64,000 nucleotides of DNA from Atopsyche davidsoni. Taxonomy: Eukaryota > Arthropoda > Insecta > Trichoptera > Hydrobiosidae. A model generated the notes under the pieces. The model was not told the DNA's origin. It saw nothing but the letters and a program-made list of their open reading frames with translations, and ran no database searches. The stretch lies in assembly GCA_022113835.1 (NCBI GenBank), contig JAILWY010000009.1, forward strand, positions 17,398,001 through 17,462,000, read 5' to 3'. Of the stretch, positions 46,871 to 59,159 are shown one piece after another; the stretch's first letter is position 1; each line of letters begins with the position of its first letter. Both the position numbers and the translations under genes were made by a program.

Positions 46871-48440
46871 CGGTTGCCTCCTTAGAGAAAGCTTAATAAA
46901 TGTCTAGAAAACGTATGATTGATTTTATTAAGTATTAGCAAACCCTTACAAAGGACACATACTATAACTGAATATTTATTTCTAATATTAACTAAATAGT
47001 ATTTTTATTACAAAAATTATAAGTAAACTCTGTAAAAAAAAATAACTTCCTGACGTTTCAAATTCAATTAAATGAATATACCAGTAAGTTTTCTAATCTA
47101 ACGATATAAACTTTAAATTAAATTTGTTTCAAATATATGTTTCCCCTTGTGATTTTTAAGTGTCATGGTTGATAAACACATGCTTTAAATTTATGAGAGG
47201 ATGTACGAATGTGATGTCTGATGATGAATAGTGATTACTAATCTGTTAAATTAGTTGAATATTTTACGTACTTTATTAAAATTTAATTAATATTTTAATT
47301 AATTTGTTTTGACTAAGCTAAAATTCCATTATGTAAGTTAACAAACATGCTAAGTGAGTTTTTAGATTTTTACAGTGGTAGCTATTTTCTTTGCCTTTAT
47401 TAGTTGGATATATTCCAATTTATAATCCTTGTGTATAAGTCACAAGCAGATATTGTTCACCGGTGTAATCGGTTTTATGATAACTCTTTTTAGCTAAAAG
47501 CTTTAAAATAAGTATTTGTCGATAAAACTTACACTGCCTTGGTATTTTTTTTTGGTAATTTTAATATTGTATTGCTTCTCATTACAAATGATATGTTGTT
47601 TTTTTTTTTTAATTAAACTTCATATTCACATACTATAACACAAGAAGTATTTAAGAGATTTGTAATCATTTTCAACTTAATCGGTTTTTTAATACAGAGG
47701 TGACATTTTAGACATTTTCAAAATTGAAAAATTACGTGAGCTCGGTATTGATTTGTGTTTAAGATAAATAGTTTCAACTCTTCGCGAACCAACGGAGATG
47801 ACGCAAGCTTCAATATTTGTCGTCAGGTCATGTATTTAATTAAACAATATTTCATAATAATATTCCTGAAACCAACTTTTATTACATCTCGCCGTAAAGT
47901 TGGGAAGCTCTCGACCCCAAACATAGAGATTAAGATAAGAATGCCTGATGGCTTTGGGTATAAATCCAACAATGTAACAGAGAAAAGCCATAGAGAATTG
48001 ACAATAGATTCAACAAAAGCTTCAAAAAATGGAAATATCACAAAAAATATGTATTGTGTTACTAAGCATTTGAATTTATGCCACCTGTACCTGTATGAAT
48101 TTTTCAATTGACCTTATTTGGTAGTAGCAAGTCAAAAATCTGTATTTTTGTATAAAGTGGAATTTTTTTCAATATTAATTCACGAGATCTATTTTACTCA
48201 ATTTTAAAATATCAATTAGCGTTAAGTGTTCTTAAATAATTTCAACACAATACCAAAGAAACACTTATAAATATATTTATATGAATCAGATGGCATATTT
48301 GGCTTCCGGTCATTTTGAATTCTTTTAAAAAATCTACCACAATCGGTATTCGCCAGTTTTTCACTCGCCCAAGTTAAAATAAACATTTTGATCCGAATTC
48401 GTGACAATTTAAATGATTCCATCGATAATATATTTATTAT
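46870..48440. other. AT-rich stretch, no gene seen
   Basis: AT-rich. The 118-codon plus frame at 47,755-48,111 and its minus shadow have no motif; the plus frame is less biased than most but has no other support. Confidence 0.42.
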
Positions 48441-49060
48441 TCCAGCTACAGAATGAAACGACCGCCGTTCGGGAATTGGGGTCAGCGTTAAAATCACCCC
48501 GAATCATGCAATCGTCCTTTCTTCAAACGTCACCGATTCCGTGTATTTTTGATAAGTATCAAATAAACTCCAACAATTATCCGCCTAACGGGTCAGCAAA
48601 TACGCCATAAAAAAAACCCAAAGAATTTCGTTTGATTTAGGCGATTCTGTTATCGGGCCAATCAATTTAGGCGGCCTTGATATCTTTATTTTTTTCAGGA
48701 AACGGCGTTTTTCAGGATTTCTTACGAATGAGCCATTAGTGTTATTGATGGCAGATGTTACCGAGCTGACAAAATCCGGGTGCACTGTCGGCAGGAAATC
48801 AATATCCGTCGACTTCCGGCCTCCGAGAGGGATGGCTGTGTCACTTAGTCGCTCACGCCTCGCATAAATTTTGCGTTTCTTTTTTTTAATCCAGCGGTCT
48901 TAATTTATTAGAGTGCCTCGCCTCGCTAGGTTTCTTGACCTTTTTGGCTATTTTTAACTTCTCGGCATCTCCGGGCTTTGATATATTTGTCTACACGCGG
49001 GCCTATGCTCGCGGTGCCATTTGGAGACATTCGGAATAGAATCTAAGCAACAGAACTGAA
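48440..49060. other. Largest GC-richer non-coding island
   Basis: About 600 bp of complex sequence with several sub-blocks: GAAACGACCGCCGTTCGGG near 48,454, GACTTCCGGCCTCCGAGAGG near 48,810, and CACGCGGGCCTATGCTCGCG near 48,994. Short frames on both strands have no domain. The best single candidate for a composite regulatory element by size. Confidence 0.38.
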
Positions 49061-50500
49061 CAAAACCATGCTTCGTGTGCTTGCAGCTATAACTAAATGT
49101 CATAATAAATAAATTTCGTAATAAAAAATACCATTAAGAAGTAAATGATTTACATAAAGCAAAAACGAGGGAAATTTTTTTTAGGGTAATGATATTCTTG
49201 TTGGTTATGACAGCCGTTGTTATTAAATGTCTTTGAGGTTTTGGTTACGATGCTGAGATCATCTTCAAAGATTTTCTCTACGTAGTCTGAAACTTGATTT
49301 TTTTAAATCAGTAATAAGGAGATCAATTAATATTTATGTTCCAATATGAAACGAATTTATTGAAAATGCTGATTCTACTTAAATATGTTCAAATTTATTA
49401 TCAAAATGGTCTTTTAAATACGTTTAAATTAAAAGTATTCATGCTTTATTCCTTTTTATTAAAAACGCTTAGTTAAATTTATAAGTTGGTTTTGGATAAT
49501 ATTAAATTAATATTAAACTTCATAAAAATTTAATAATGACAACTTTTTAAAGATATTTTACTGATATTAAAATTTTATATATTTTTTAAAAATTGTACGG
49601 AAATATCCATACCTGGTTTGTTTCCATTTACAACGATCAAATCAATAAACTGTATTGGTATTATCCATATATAAGTATTAACTATGTACATCCTGAGTGA
49701 GAGTATAACATAAGTTTTAATGATTCTACTTTAGTAAGATATTTGATTAAAATAAGTTTATTTAGGAGGATGCAAATCCGTATTTGAAGAGAGTAGATTC
49801 AAGATCAAACTCTCAAAATTGAAAGATTTTACATCTATTCACGATCAATAACATATAAGAAAGGATCTGCTAGTTGCACTGAAACTTTTTGATTTCATTT
49901 AATTTATAAAACTTTATACACGATAAATAATGTTTTCTAAACTTCTTCAAGTACGAAGTTTGCAGTCAACTATCAAATAAATATTTCAAATCAAAGTTAA
50001 AGTAAGATATACAAGTGCTATAAACAGGTATATTTAATATATCGTAAACAAATCAATTTTATATGGTCGATGACGTATAAATATATGTAAAGAATAACTA
50101 TAATAAATTTCAGACGTGTTCTTAGACGTATAAAAGTGATTTAATTAATCTAATATTATAGAAAAATAATAAATAATTTTATCACTGTCTCATAAAAACG
50201 GAGCGTACAGAACCGTGAAAAAGTGAAGAATATGTTTGCTTACCTTAGATAAAAAGCAAGTATAAAAAGTCCATTTGCATTATATTATTCTGACTGTACA
50301 TACGTAAAAATTTAGTTTACTTGACTATGATAACTTTTTCAGAATAAAAACTCAAATAAAGCGGTCAAAATATATTTAGATTTTTTAAATTTTCATACTT
50401 AAATTCAACTACAAATAATTTACATAATTTGCAAGTTTAGTGTTTTATAAAATGTAAATTGTGTATATAAACGTGCGACTTTGCGTACTGAATTTACTAG
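49060..50500. other. AT-rich stretch, no gene seen
   Basis: AT-rich. TGACAGCCGTTGTT at 49,208-49,221 (minus: AACAACGGCTGTCA) is shared with 41.8 and 59.2 kb. Confidence 0.45.
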
Positions 50501-50650
50501 TTATGTTCACAGAGCTGGCGTTTGTTTGTGACGTCAGAGAGGGTGGCGTTGAGAGCTACGAAGCTCTCGAGGGTGGAGGGAGGCTGTGGGCTGATTTGTA
50601 TGGAAGGGTTGCAACTGAAATAGTGGCGCGTCCTTGGATCTTACGGCTAT
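50500..50650. promoter_or_regulatory. GC-richer island with CRE palindrome
   Basis: Carries TGACGTCA (50,529-50,536), the perfect CREB/ATF-type site, then GAGGGTGGCGTTGAGAGC. A 69-codon frame (50,461-50,670) lacks motifs. Regulatory role is inferred. Confidence 0.4.
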
Positions 50651-51219
50651 TTTATACTTCTTTTGGGTGACTTTGATAATATGCATCATACGGAAATTTC
50701 TTTAAAAATTTTTTGTAAAATTGTGGAGAAAAAAGATTTTTCATATTTGAGTTATAAGATAGTTTTAAATATTGTGTAAATCATTGATTTTATATAAAAA
50801 TATATTTTTTTAAATCTTTCAAAAATTTCCAATTTCATGGCAACCATGGTAAGATCTTTTTGCATTACGAAGACATAAAAGAAAATAATTTGTAAAATGT
50901 CAAATATCTGTGATATTTATACTAAAAGTATATGTTTGTATACTAATTATTTAAAAAAAGACAATTTAAAGATATAATAAATAACAAATCAATGTTCTTT
51001 TATGGCAATGAATATTAATACTTTATTTTTTGATATATAAATTTAAATATTAGGCAAGGAAATTGTTAAAGTCTGCTTAACATAAAAATTAAATATTATT
51101 CCTAGAAGAAGTAATGTACAATACTTAGAGATGTCAAATATCAATAATAAAAAGTGTTAATTTAAGCTCACATGTAACTTGCTCACAGCAAAATTATACT
51201 TCCGTTTCAGTAGCAACTA

Positions 51220-51500
51220 TTTGGGGCTGTAAAGTTACACGTCATAATGACGTTAATATGATGACCTGGTACGGTTCATCCCCCATCCATGTGGCAAGTG
51301 TTTCAGGAATTAGCCGTAGAGTGAGTAATCAGGTAGGCTGCCGTTAATGACGTCACATGGGGTGGGAGGTTTTATCAGCTACCCTCGTCACTGTAATATA
51401 GCTAGGAGTTTAATAACATCACTCATCTAAGAAACTTAGATTAGGAGAGTTTAAACTCTGGCTACTTTGGGGTGTCATTGGAGGTTGAAGCCTTTGGTAA
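51220..51500. promoter_or_regulatory. GC-richer island with CRE palindrome
   Basis: Carries a second perfect TGACGTCA (51,348-51,355) plus a half site AATGACGTTAA near 51,246 and a GC-rich core. No coding signature. Lies 0.8 kb from the previous CRE-bearing island. Confidence 0.4.
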
Positions 51501-51647
51501 TTTTACAGGATGAATAGTATTTAAATTTCAGTTATGTTTTTTAAAATATAATATATAGATTTTATAAATCTCAACAGTCAAAATTTATTCTCAAAACAGA
51601 TGTTATTTCGTATGGTTTAATAATGATTTTATAAATAATACTAATTT

Positions 51648-51667
51648 GCTCTCATAAATATGAGAGC
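51648..51667. repeat. 8-bp hairpin followed by T run
   Basis: GCTCTCAT-AAAT-ATGAGAGC, then GTTTTTTT. Shaped like a pol III or small-RNA terminator but there is no gene in front of it; may be chance. Confidence 0.6.
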
Positions 51668-51669
51668 GT

Positions 51670-52800
51670 TTTTTTGATTTGACGAAAGTATAAATAATAT
51701 GAAAATGGATAGAAAAAGACGAAAAGAGTGGATTTATTATTTTTCACATTCAATTGAATTCAAGGAGTCCCCATGATACAACGAGAAAAATATTGGGGGT
51801 CTATTTAGATTTATGTCCACTTTGTGAAAAAATTCACACAAAAATATCCAGAGCACACATTCCGAGAATTATTATCACGCCATATAAAACGCCCATAAGA
51901 GTATTTCTACCCTCAGAGATATTTTAATGGTGAGAGAGCGTCACGTTTATAGAAAGGACCTTTGATTTTGATGTTTCAGTCATTTTAATGTTAAATATTA
52001 TAAGATAGAGCAAATTAGAAATAACCGTATTTTATCTTTCCGATCGAATATTTCATTTAATAAATTCATTTGAAATGATTCCCTCATTTATTTGTTAACA
52101 CAAAATTTTGAAATATCTTTTGCTTTCCTATCTATAGAAGATGTGTTTATTAATGCTTAATAAGATATTATTACATTCAATATTGATTTATTACTTTATA
52201 TCATTTTATACCAGGTTGCCCTTTGATGCGTTAGAAATCTTACCATTGGCCTTTTTAATACAATAAGAGCTTTCAATTCGAACGCTTTAGTTTAATTAAA
52301 TATTTACGTATGTTTTTGAAAAGTATAATAAAGATTACAAGCAATCAATTATTTAAAGTATTTTTGAACAAATGCTTGTATTTTGTACCGAAAACTTTAT
52401 CACAACATAAACTATCGTCTATAAAGTTGAAGAAACATTTTCGAGAGTGATTACTACAAAACTCTATCATGTAAACAACTGTAGCATTAAAAAAAAATAT
52501 ATAGGATTAAATAAGCACAAAGCGTTAAATAATAATACATCAAGTAAAAACGGTTGCTGATCGGACTAGTTGTATTATCAAAAATGACATACTTTTAGTG
52601 TCGCGACAAAGTGGTTTTAAGTTAAAGTGATTTTTCCTTGTAGTGTTTTTTTGAATTGGAATATCTCAGGAATTTTTTTGATATAACTTAAATCTTATTA
52701 TAAAAAAAAAAATTGGTATATATCGGAGGGGATGTAAAATATTTATAAACATATATTCGTATAAACTAGAAACAAAAATGATTTATATTGCCATTTTTAA
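51670..52800. other. AT-rich stretch, no feature seen
   Basis: AT-rich; nothing recognised. Confidence 0.5.
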
Positions 52801-52809
52801 GTATCAAAC

Positions 52810-52918
52810 GTTTGATAAAGCCAAAATGAAAGGTTGGCGAAACGGTTTTTAATAATCACAAAAGTATTTCATTTAAATAATAAAATATAATTCCACCTGT
52901 CACTCTGTCAAAAATATT
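52810..52918. mobile_element. Long-TIR MITE, copy E (degenerate arm)
   Basis: TTTGATAAAGCCAAAATGAA, then AGGTTGGCGAAACGG, TAATTCCACC and CACTCTGTCAAAAATATTGA: one arm with internal losses, including the ACCGGTCAC block. Confidence 0.75.
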
Positions 52919-53094
52919 GAATACTTATAAGCATGATGTTTATTATCAAATATATTATTATGAGTTATATAAAGCATATATCATTATTATACATTTCACT
53001 TAATGCTTTGTTATCTTTGATGTTCATGTCGATTCGATTTAAAAATAAGTCTTACATATTCAACTGCATTAGGTTAACGCGGCCTAGTTTGGTT

Positions 53095-53330
53095 TAGAGA
53101 TCACATACATTATTCCCACTAACTTACTGCAATGAAGTATTGATGGTCTCGAACTAGGTTCAGTGAAAACTAATCAGTCAACCCAATTTGCTCCAAAGCC
53201 CAGGGGGCCAGGGTTCGAGTCCCAGTCCCAGAGCTTCCATTATTCACATGTACTGGACATGTATTCTGTCAAGGCCTATTGTTGGTACTCGTTATCCTTA
53301 TTACCCTGAGCACCCAAAAATAGGATTGTT
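53095..53330 (+). mobile_element. tRNA-like SINE of a second type
   Basis: B box GGGTTCGAGTCCC at 53,211-53,223 is a near-perfect pol III match, inside a more complex block that runs through ATTATTCACATGTACTGG to GAGCACCCAAAAATAGG. An A box is not clear. Not similar to the main SINE family of this window. Confidence 0.5.
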
Positions 53331-53339
53331 TATTAAACG

Positions 53340-53840
53340 TATATTTTATATCTACTAAGATAATAAAAAAATATATATTTAAAATGTTTTTATATGGTGT
53401 TTTTATATTAAATATAAAAGCATTTACGTTTTGTTATAATTAGTTTTGTAGCGGAATAGTATTTTTTTAAAGTATTTTTAAATGATAAAACATAAACGAT
53501 ATATCGTTGATTATTACGTTGTAATGTTGAATTTGAAATTTATTTTTGAAATCATCAAAATAATAGACAAAATACTTGTCATTTTGTGGTATTTTGACTT
53601 TGCAGTGTTTATTCTGTGATTTCAGTATATTTTCATTTCAACTTCCGACGAGTGAGCCAAGAAAAAATATTGTATGACTGTAAAGAAACAGCAGGAAAAC
53701 CACTTAAATCAAATGAACTTCAAGCTAAAGCGAATTGGATGACTCTGAATGCATCGCGACAATAAATACAGCAACGGTCCTTGGATCAAAAGTATACAAT
53801 GGTTAGAAAAAAACATAAAAATTCCAACGTTTTCACTCGC
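53340..53840. other. AT-rich stretch grading into a more complex region
   Basis: AT-rich to 53,640, then mixed composition; nothing recognised. Confidence 0.45.
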
Positions 53841-53970
53841 TAGGTATCAAAATGGAGTCGACGATTCAGGAGGAGAGTTTTCATTCTATCTCGCCGATTA
53901 AAGTGCGCATTTCCAATGTTGAGCATGCTTTACATTCCGCCCTATCCGAGGAGAAAATTTTCGCTGATGT
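53840..53970. other. Small GC-richer island
   Basis: Contains TGGAGTCGACGATTCAGGAG near 53,851 and CCGCCCTATCCGAGG near 53,937. No coding signature. Confidence 0.3.
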
Positions 53971-55570
53971 AATGCAACGAAGCTAGCATCATCACATTTT
54001 TAATTCAAAATTCCTACGCTTGCCAACACAACATTACCAAGCCCGAATTTTCTAGTAAAATGCCTGTGACAAGCTATGTAATGATTTTAAATTGAATTTT
54101 TTTGTACATATATTCACAGTGCTTTTTTAAACATTTAAAAAATAATATCTTTGGAATTTTTATTTCTTACGTTGGAATGAACGTATTTCTTAGTTATTTG
54201 CTGTGTTATATGATAAAAATATTTTTTTTCTCTTGTTTCGATATGGCAGGGTAACAACGGGATGTTTAATGAGTGTTGAGCTTTATTTCTAATATTTTTG
54301 AAATCCGCTTTTAGGGTATAATTTCACATGCGTTATTTATTTTTGCTTGTATATAAATAACCTATTTTTATAAACCAAAATATTTTAAATACATTCAAAT
54401 AAGTATCGTTTATTTTTGTTAGAGGAAGCTTAGGTCGAGTGTGAGAATGTCATGAAGTTTTTTTCAACACGTAAAAAGCCTACAAAGGCTATAATGATAA
54501 AAATAACCTCTTTTACAAAACAAGAAATCCATAAAAGGATAGACAAGCAATGAGAGAGTATTTTGTAGTCATTTTACTGTTGCCCTTGTACGAAGATATT
54601 ATTTTTAACAACAAAATATTGCTTTACTTAGTATCGTACTTTAGATTCCACAAGCGTGCTAACTAGCAGAGAACATCTCTAGTGCCTCCTTTTTGTAGAC
54701 TTAATAATGCATGAGTAAAATTAGCAAAATATATTCTTAGGACACAAACTACGGCGCAGTTTCATCTTTCAAAATATATTTTTTCAGCGAAAAATATTGT
54801 TTGGTTTCAATTTTTAGTGTCGATATGTATCATTTTATACGATTCATCTTATCTGCTTTTACTATGGTAGTATACATTTATTTTGAGAAAAAAATTACAT
54901 AATTTATATTCAAATTTATTATGATTATGATTTTATGTTTACAAATTATAGCTGCAAGGTAGCAAAATGATTTAAGGGAAAATGAAATTTCGTTTTGAAA
55001 TTTACGGGAGTACTTAAGTTTATAGAGGATCTAAAAGGCGTCTGATCAAGAGATGATATCGTTTTAAAGCATAACTTAGACTAAAATATGATAATACTAT
55101 ATCAATATCATTTGGTTTATAGATTTCCTAAGTTGGTTTTTGGATAGAAATGAGCATAACCGAATGAGGAAAAAAATATTTTATGATCGATAAGTTTTAA
55201 TGAAGTAAACAAATTGAATTCTGCATTTAATTCTTAGTGTAAAAGTTTTGAGGATTGATTCGTAAAAGAAAACAATTATCAATTCAATAAAAAAAAATTG
55301 GTTTGGTTTAAAATTTTGAAAAAATATTTGTAATTAAAAAAAATAATATTTGAAACAAATGTTAATTTTTTTCTTAACTAAGCCTGAAATAGATAAAACA
55401 AAATATCTGATCTGGGAAACTGCTGATTTCTATAAAAATAGTAGAATACAGTGGTTTTAGGTTTATTAAAGAATTTTCTCCACAATGCATCATTTAGCTA
55501 GATTAACCTGGACAGATAGCTTGATAGCTATTTAAAAATTGGAAAAATAAAGTAAACACACAAGAAAAAT
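53970..55570. other. AT-rich stretch, no feature seen
   Basis: AT-rich; nothing recognised. Confidence 0.5.
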
Positions 55571-55830
55571 ATATTTCGATCACTGTCACGACGACCTGGC
55601 TGAAAACGAAAATAACATAAATAACGCCCATCACTACTTTCATCTTCAATTTTGTACCGCGCTCACCGACACAAACACGAGAAGAAATTTTCTATCACAA
55701 ATTGGATTTAGTCGGAAGAGTCTTTTCCCAGTATACCGAGATTTTATAAATGCAGGTCCGGAGGTCCCATGGAGACCAAACCATTATAGAGGGCACCAGA
55801 GGAATTAACTATTCGCGTGATTCTATTACG
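55570..55830. other. GC-richer non-coding island
   Basis: Contains GATTTTATAAATGCAGGTCC and CATGGAGACCAAACC. No open frame of note. Candidate regulatory element. Confidence 0.33.
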
Positions 55831-57740
55831 TAGTTTTTGCGGATGGAATATGCGAGTCAGCTTTATAATAGTTGTGATTTGAGACCATTGAAATTAGTCC
55901 TCGATAGAACTTTTGATATTAGACTGTCAAAGCTTTCGACTAATGACTTTAATGAATACAAAATTGAAAATGTCTTTGTTTGCATTATGAAATTAGCATT
56001 TAATTGATTGTCTCTTGGGAGCTATTCGACGAATCATTATAATCAGCCCAATTCAGAAAATATTTACAGTAGCAATTGATGGACCCTCCTAAAACTATGC
56101 TCTTGAGAGAGTAATTTTTAAGAATTTCGTTCATATTTATGTTATGAAAGGACTTATTTTAAAAGATATATATTGAATATTTGATTCAATTTTAAAAACT
56201 TTTTAAATACGAAGTTTTATGCGTTGTATAAGTAATCATGCAACACAAATATAACTGGAATGTAAAAAAAAAAATTAAGTGCATCTCTTTGCAAATCTTT
56301 TATATCGTGGTTTATTTTAAATTAAAATTTTAAAAGTCAACCACAGAGACAATATCACTGACCTGACGTCCTCAGTGAGTTTGGTCTCGAGGGATTCGCT
56401 TTATTGATATATCAGTCTGACAGCTTGTCTGGGAGTCTTCATCCACGGTCGTTTCTGTCCATTCGTTACCTTGTCATGGGTATTTTCTTTAATATCAGTC
56501 CGTGCATCTCTGAAATTGTTGTCCAAACCATGAGAAAAAGAATAAACTTTTATAGCCACAGCCATTATTTTATGTTAAATATCAAATAACTCCTGGTAAG
56601 GTCAAAGTTTGATATTAGTTTATATTATATTTCTTTTAATACATGATACATTTATTTCATATGTTTTTTAGAAACTGACGTACTCGTGACAGGATAAAAT
56701 CCAAAAAAAAAATCGGTTTTATATATGTACACTATCATTTAACTGTCGCACAGTAAGAGAGACTAAGTAGTTTAATTTTCTGGAATATTAGATAACTATA
56801 ATCGTAGAGATATGAGTTGACTCACACCTGTCGTTGAAAAAGTTTTTGAGAGTATCCCATCTGATTTCCTTAAAAATCTATTTTATAATCGTTTCTATAT
56901 AAACACATCTATCTTACACAGTACTATTTTTTTATTAATTTACTTGCATATAAAGATTATAAAGATAATCCAAAATAACCCAAAGTTATGAGATCGCATC
57001 CTACTCTAACCGTCACTTTGAATGTAAATTGACTACCTAAAAACATATTAAAAAACAGCAACTATTCTGGGTTTGTTAAATATTTATTATAGTCATCAAT
57101 ATATATATTTCTTTATTTTGAATAATGAGAGTATTTTGAGCTTTGTAGAAATATAATAGGAGAAATCCTAATTGCTCATCAATCATAGAACGCGTACGAC
57201 AGTATTGTAGTGATTTTCTTTGTCCCATAATTATCTTCTATGCGAACCAAATAATTGTTTTCGTTGAATGCTCTAAGTGAGCATGTGATTGAGTATAAAC
57301 ATGAAAATAGTACTTTATAAATATTATACGAGATAATTTATTTATAATTCAAAGCAAAACATTTTAAGCTTGTTTTAACTACAACAAAAGTTTCGAAAAT
57401 CATAAAATTACTATTTGGATAATAATTTACATAAAAGCACGTGCTAAAGTGCACATGTATAATAATTTAAAATACTGACCATACTTCGCTATGTTAAACC
57501 TAAAACAAACTTTCCATGGTTTGTAATGTTTATTTTATTGTACAACTATTTGAGAATAATTTTATTATAAAAATAATAAATTAATTTAAAGCTTGAGCAC
57601 TGTCGGATATATTTGTTGAGTCACAAAAATCTCATAAAACCCGAAATCAAACCAAAAAAAATATTTTGAAGTTCATTCGATAACTATTGAATATTTCTTA
57701 TAAAATATAAACATGTGATAAGTTAAATTTGATGTGGTTC
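55830..57740. other. AT-rich stretch, no gene seen
   Basis: Mostly AT-rich. A more complex patch at 56,340-56,540 includes CTGACGTC (56,363-56,370), one base from a CRE. Confidence 0.45.
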
Positions 57741-58359
57741 AATTATATATGAATGATCAAATTGCTATATATTTAATCTTATGTAATTAATATCACAACG
57801 GACAACCAAACGGTGACTTGCTAATATTTTTTTTCCAAATTATTGATGAAATAAGAGGACACCAATAACTAATCCCCGTTTGTGCAGATTTCAACATATA
57901 ATTTTTTTATTAAAATGCGTATTAATGTTTATGATTAAAAACATAAAATTAAGAAAAGTCATGTCTAAATAATTTTAATAACATTGGATGGCTTTTTGGT
58001 TCAAGGGTTAGATCATGCCTTGATCATTTAAAGCCTATTTTATAAGGACTAAGGTTAATTTTATGGTTAATTAAATGAAACGTGTCAATATAAATAATTT
58101 TAAAATATATATTATCAAAATTTTAATTATAAGTCAAATTTTAATTTTGCATGCTTTTAAAATATTTTTTCAGTTTTTGAAAATCTTCATTTTGATAAAC
58201 GTATGTTTTGGAATATAATACTAAGAAGAGTTTGCAAAATCTGCATATCTATCCCGACAGAGAAAACAAAGAATACCCGTAAATAAATAATATATATGGT
58301 TTCAAGAATTCCCAACCAAAGAAGCACATCACTTATGAAAATATGCAAGCCAAGGGGAC

Positions 58360-58620
58360 GAAGTTTTAAAATATTCCCTTGTTAGCGCGTTGACACTTTT
58401 TATCGTCGCTTTTCTTTTCGGCAATCTTTCCCGGCGCGATCGGAAAAACTTCGCTGAAAATGGCTCCGTGTGCGTCACAGCGGGTGTTACTCGGGGTGTT
58501 ACCAGGGGTGTTACCAGGGGTGTTACCAGGGGTGGTACCAGGGGTGTTACCAGGGGTGACAAATTAAGGCTGGCTGGTTGAGGCACTTACAAATTATTGC
58601 GCGAGTGACATGCAAGCTGA
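58360..58620. other. GC-rich island inside the inverted-arm structure
   Basis: Complex, GC-rich (CTTTCCCGGCGCGATCGG near 58,426) and open in one frame on each strand (58,390-58,581 plus; 58,329-58,586 minus). Neither peptide has a domain I recognise; the plus one repeats GVTR. Probably non-coding. Confidence 0.4.
58481..58560. repeat. 12-bp tandem repeat, about 6.5 units
   Basis: Unit GGTGTTACCAGG with few changes (one unit has GGTGGTACC, the first has ACTCGG). Unit length is a multiple of three, so it keeps frame and would code GVTR on the plus strand. Confidence 0.92.
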
Positions 58621-59159
58621 TGCATGCTTCATTCTATTTACCTTCACATCAATCGCGGAATTTTTCAATTATAATTTAATTTTTTTGCAATAAGTTAAAA
58701 CTGTTCTGATTGACACGTGGCGGCTCGATAAAAATCACATTCGGTATATACACAAACTTATAAATATCATGACATGATCTATCCCCTGAGACAAAAAGCC
58801 ATCCAATATTAAAAAAAATAATTGACCATGACTTTTATTAATTTTAAGTCTATAAACAACATATCGTACATAAAAAAATAATATACAATATTAAATTAAA
58901 TATTATTACAATATGAAATAAAAAAAACAACGTTATTCAATTGTAAGGTGATTAGATATTAGTGTCCTCTTATTTCATCAAAAATATTTAAAAAAACTCA
59001 GAATGAAAAAAAAATTGGCTAGTGTTTGGCTGTCCGTTGTTTTAATAATTACATAAGATTGAATATATAGCAATTCGATCTTACATATTTTTTATTTAAG
59101 TATGCAGATGATTTAGTATTTTGAGTGTTAAGTAGCTTGAAATTTTCGGTTCTTTGATG

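Larger units (their letters stand above)
57746..59084. mobile_element. 1.34-kb structure with long imperfect inverted arms
   Basis: The left arm (57,746-58,030) and right arm (58,762-59,084) are imperfect reverse complements. Shared blocks, in order from outside, are AATTGCTATATATT and AATCTTATGTAATTA, ACGGACAACCAAAC-type, GATGAAATAAGAGGACAC, AAAAGTCATG, and TTGGATGGCTTTTTG with TAGATCATG at the inner end. The middle of the arms is more diverged. The core (58,031-58,761) holds a GC-rich island and a 12-bp tandem repeat. It could be a fold-back transposon with a captured core, or two inverted copies of one repeat flanking an island. No transposase is visible and target duplications were not found. 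Confidence 0.75.

Noticed and set aside
47755..48111. 118-codon plus-strand frame with 94-codon minus shadow
   Set aside because: No recognisable domain and embedded in AT-rich sequence; open on both strands.
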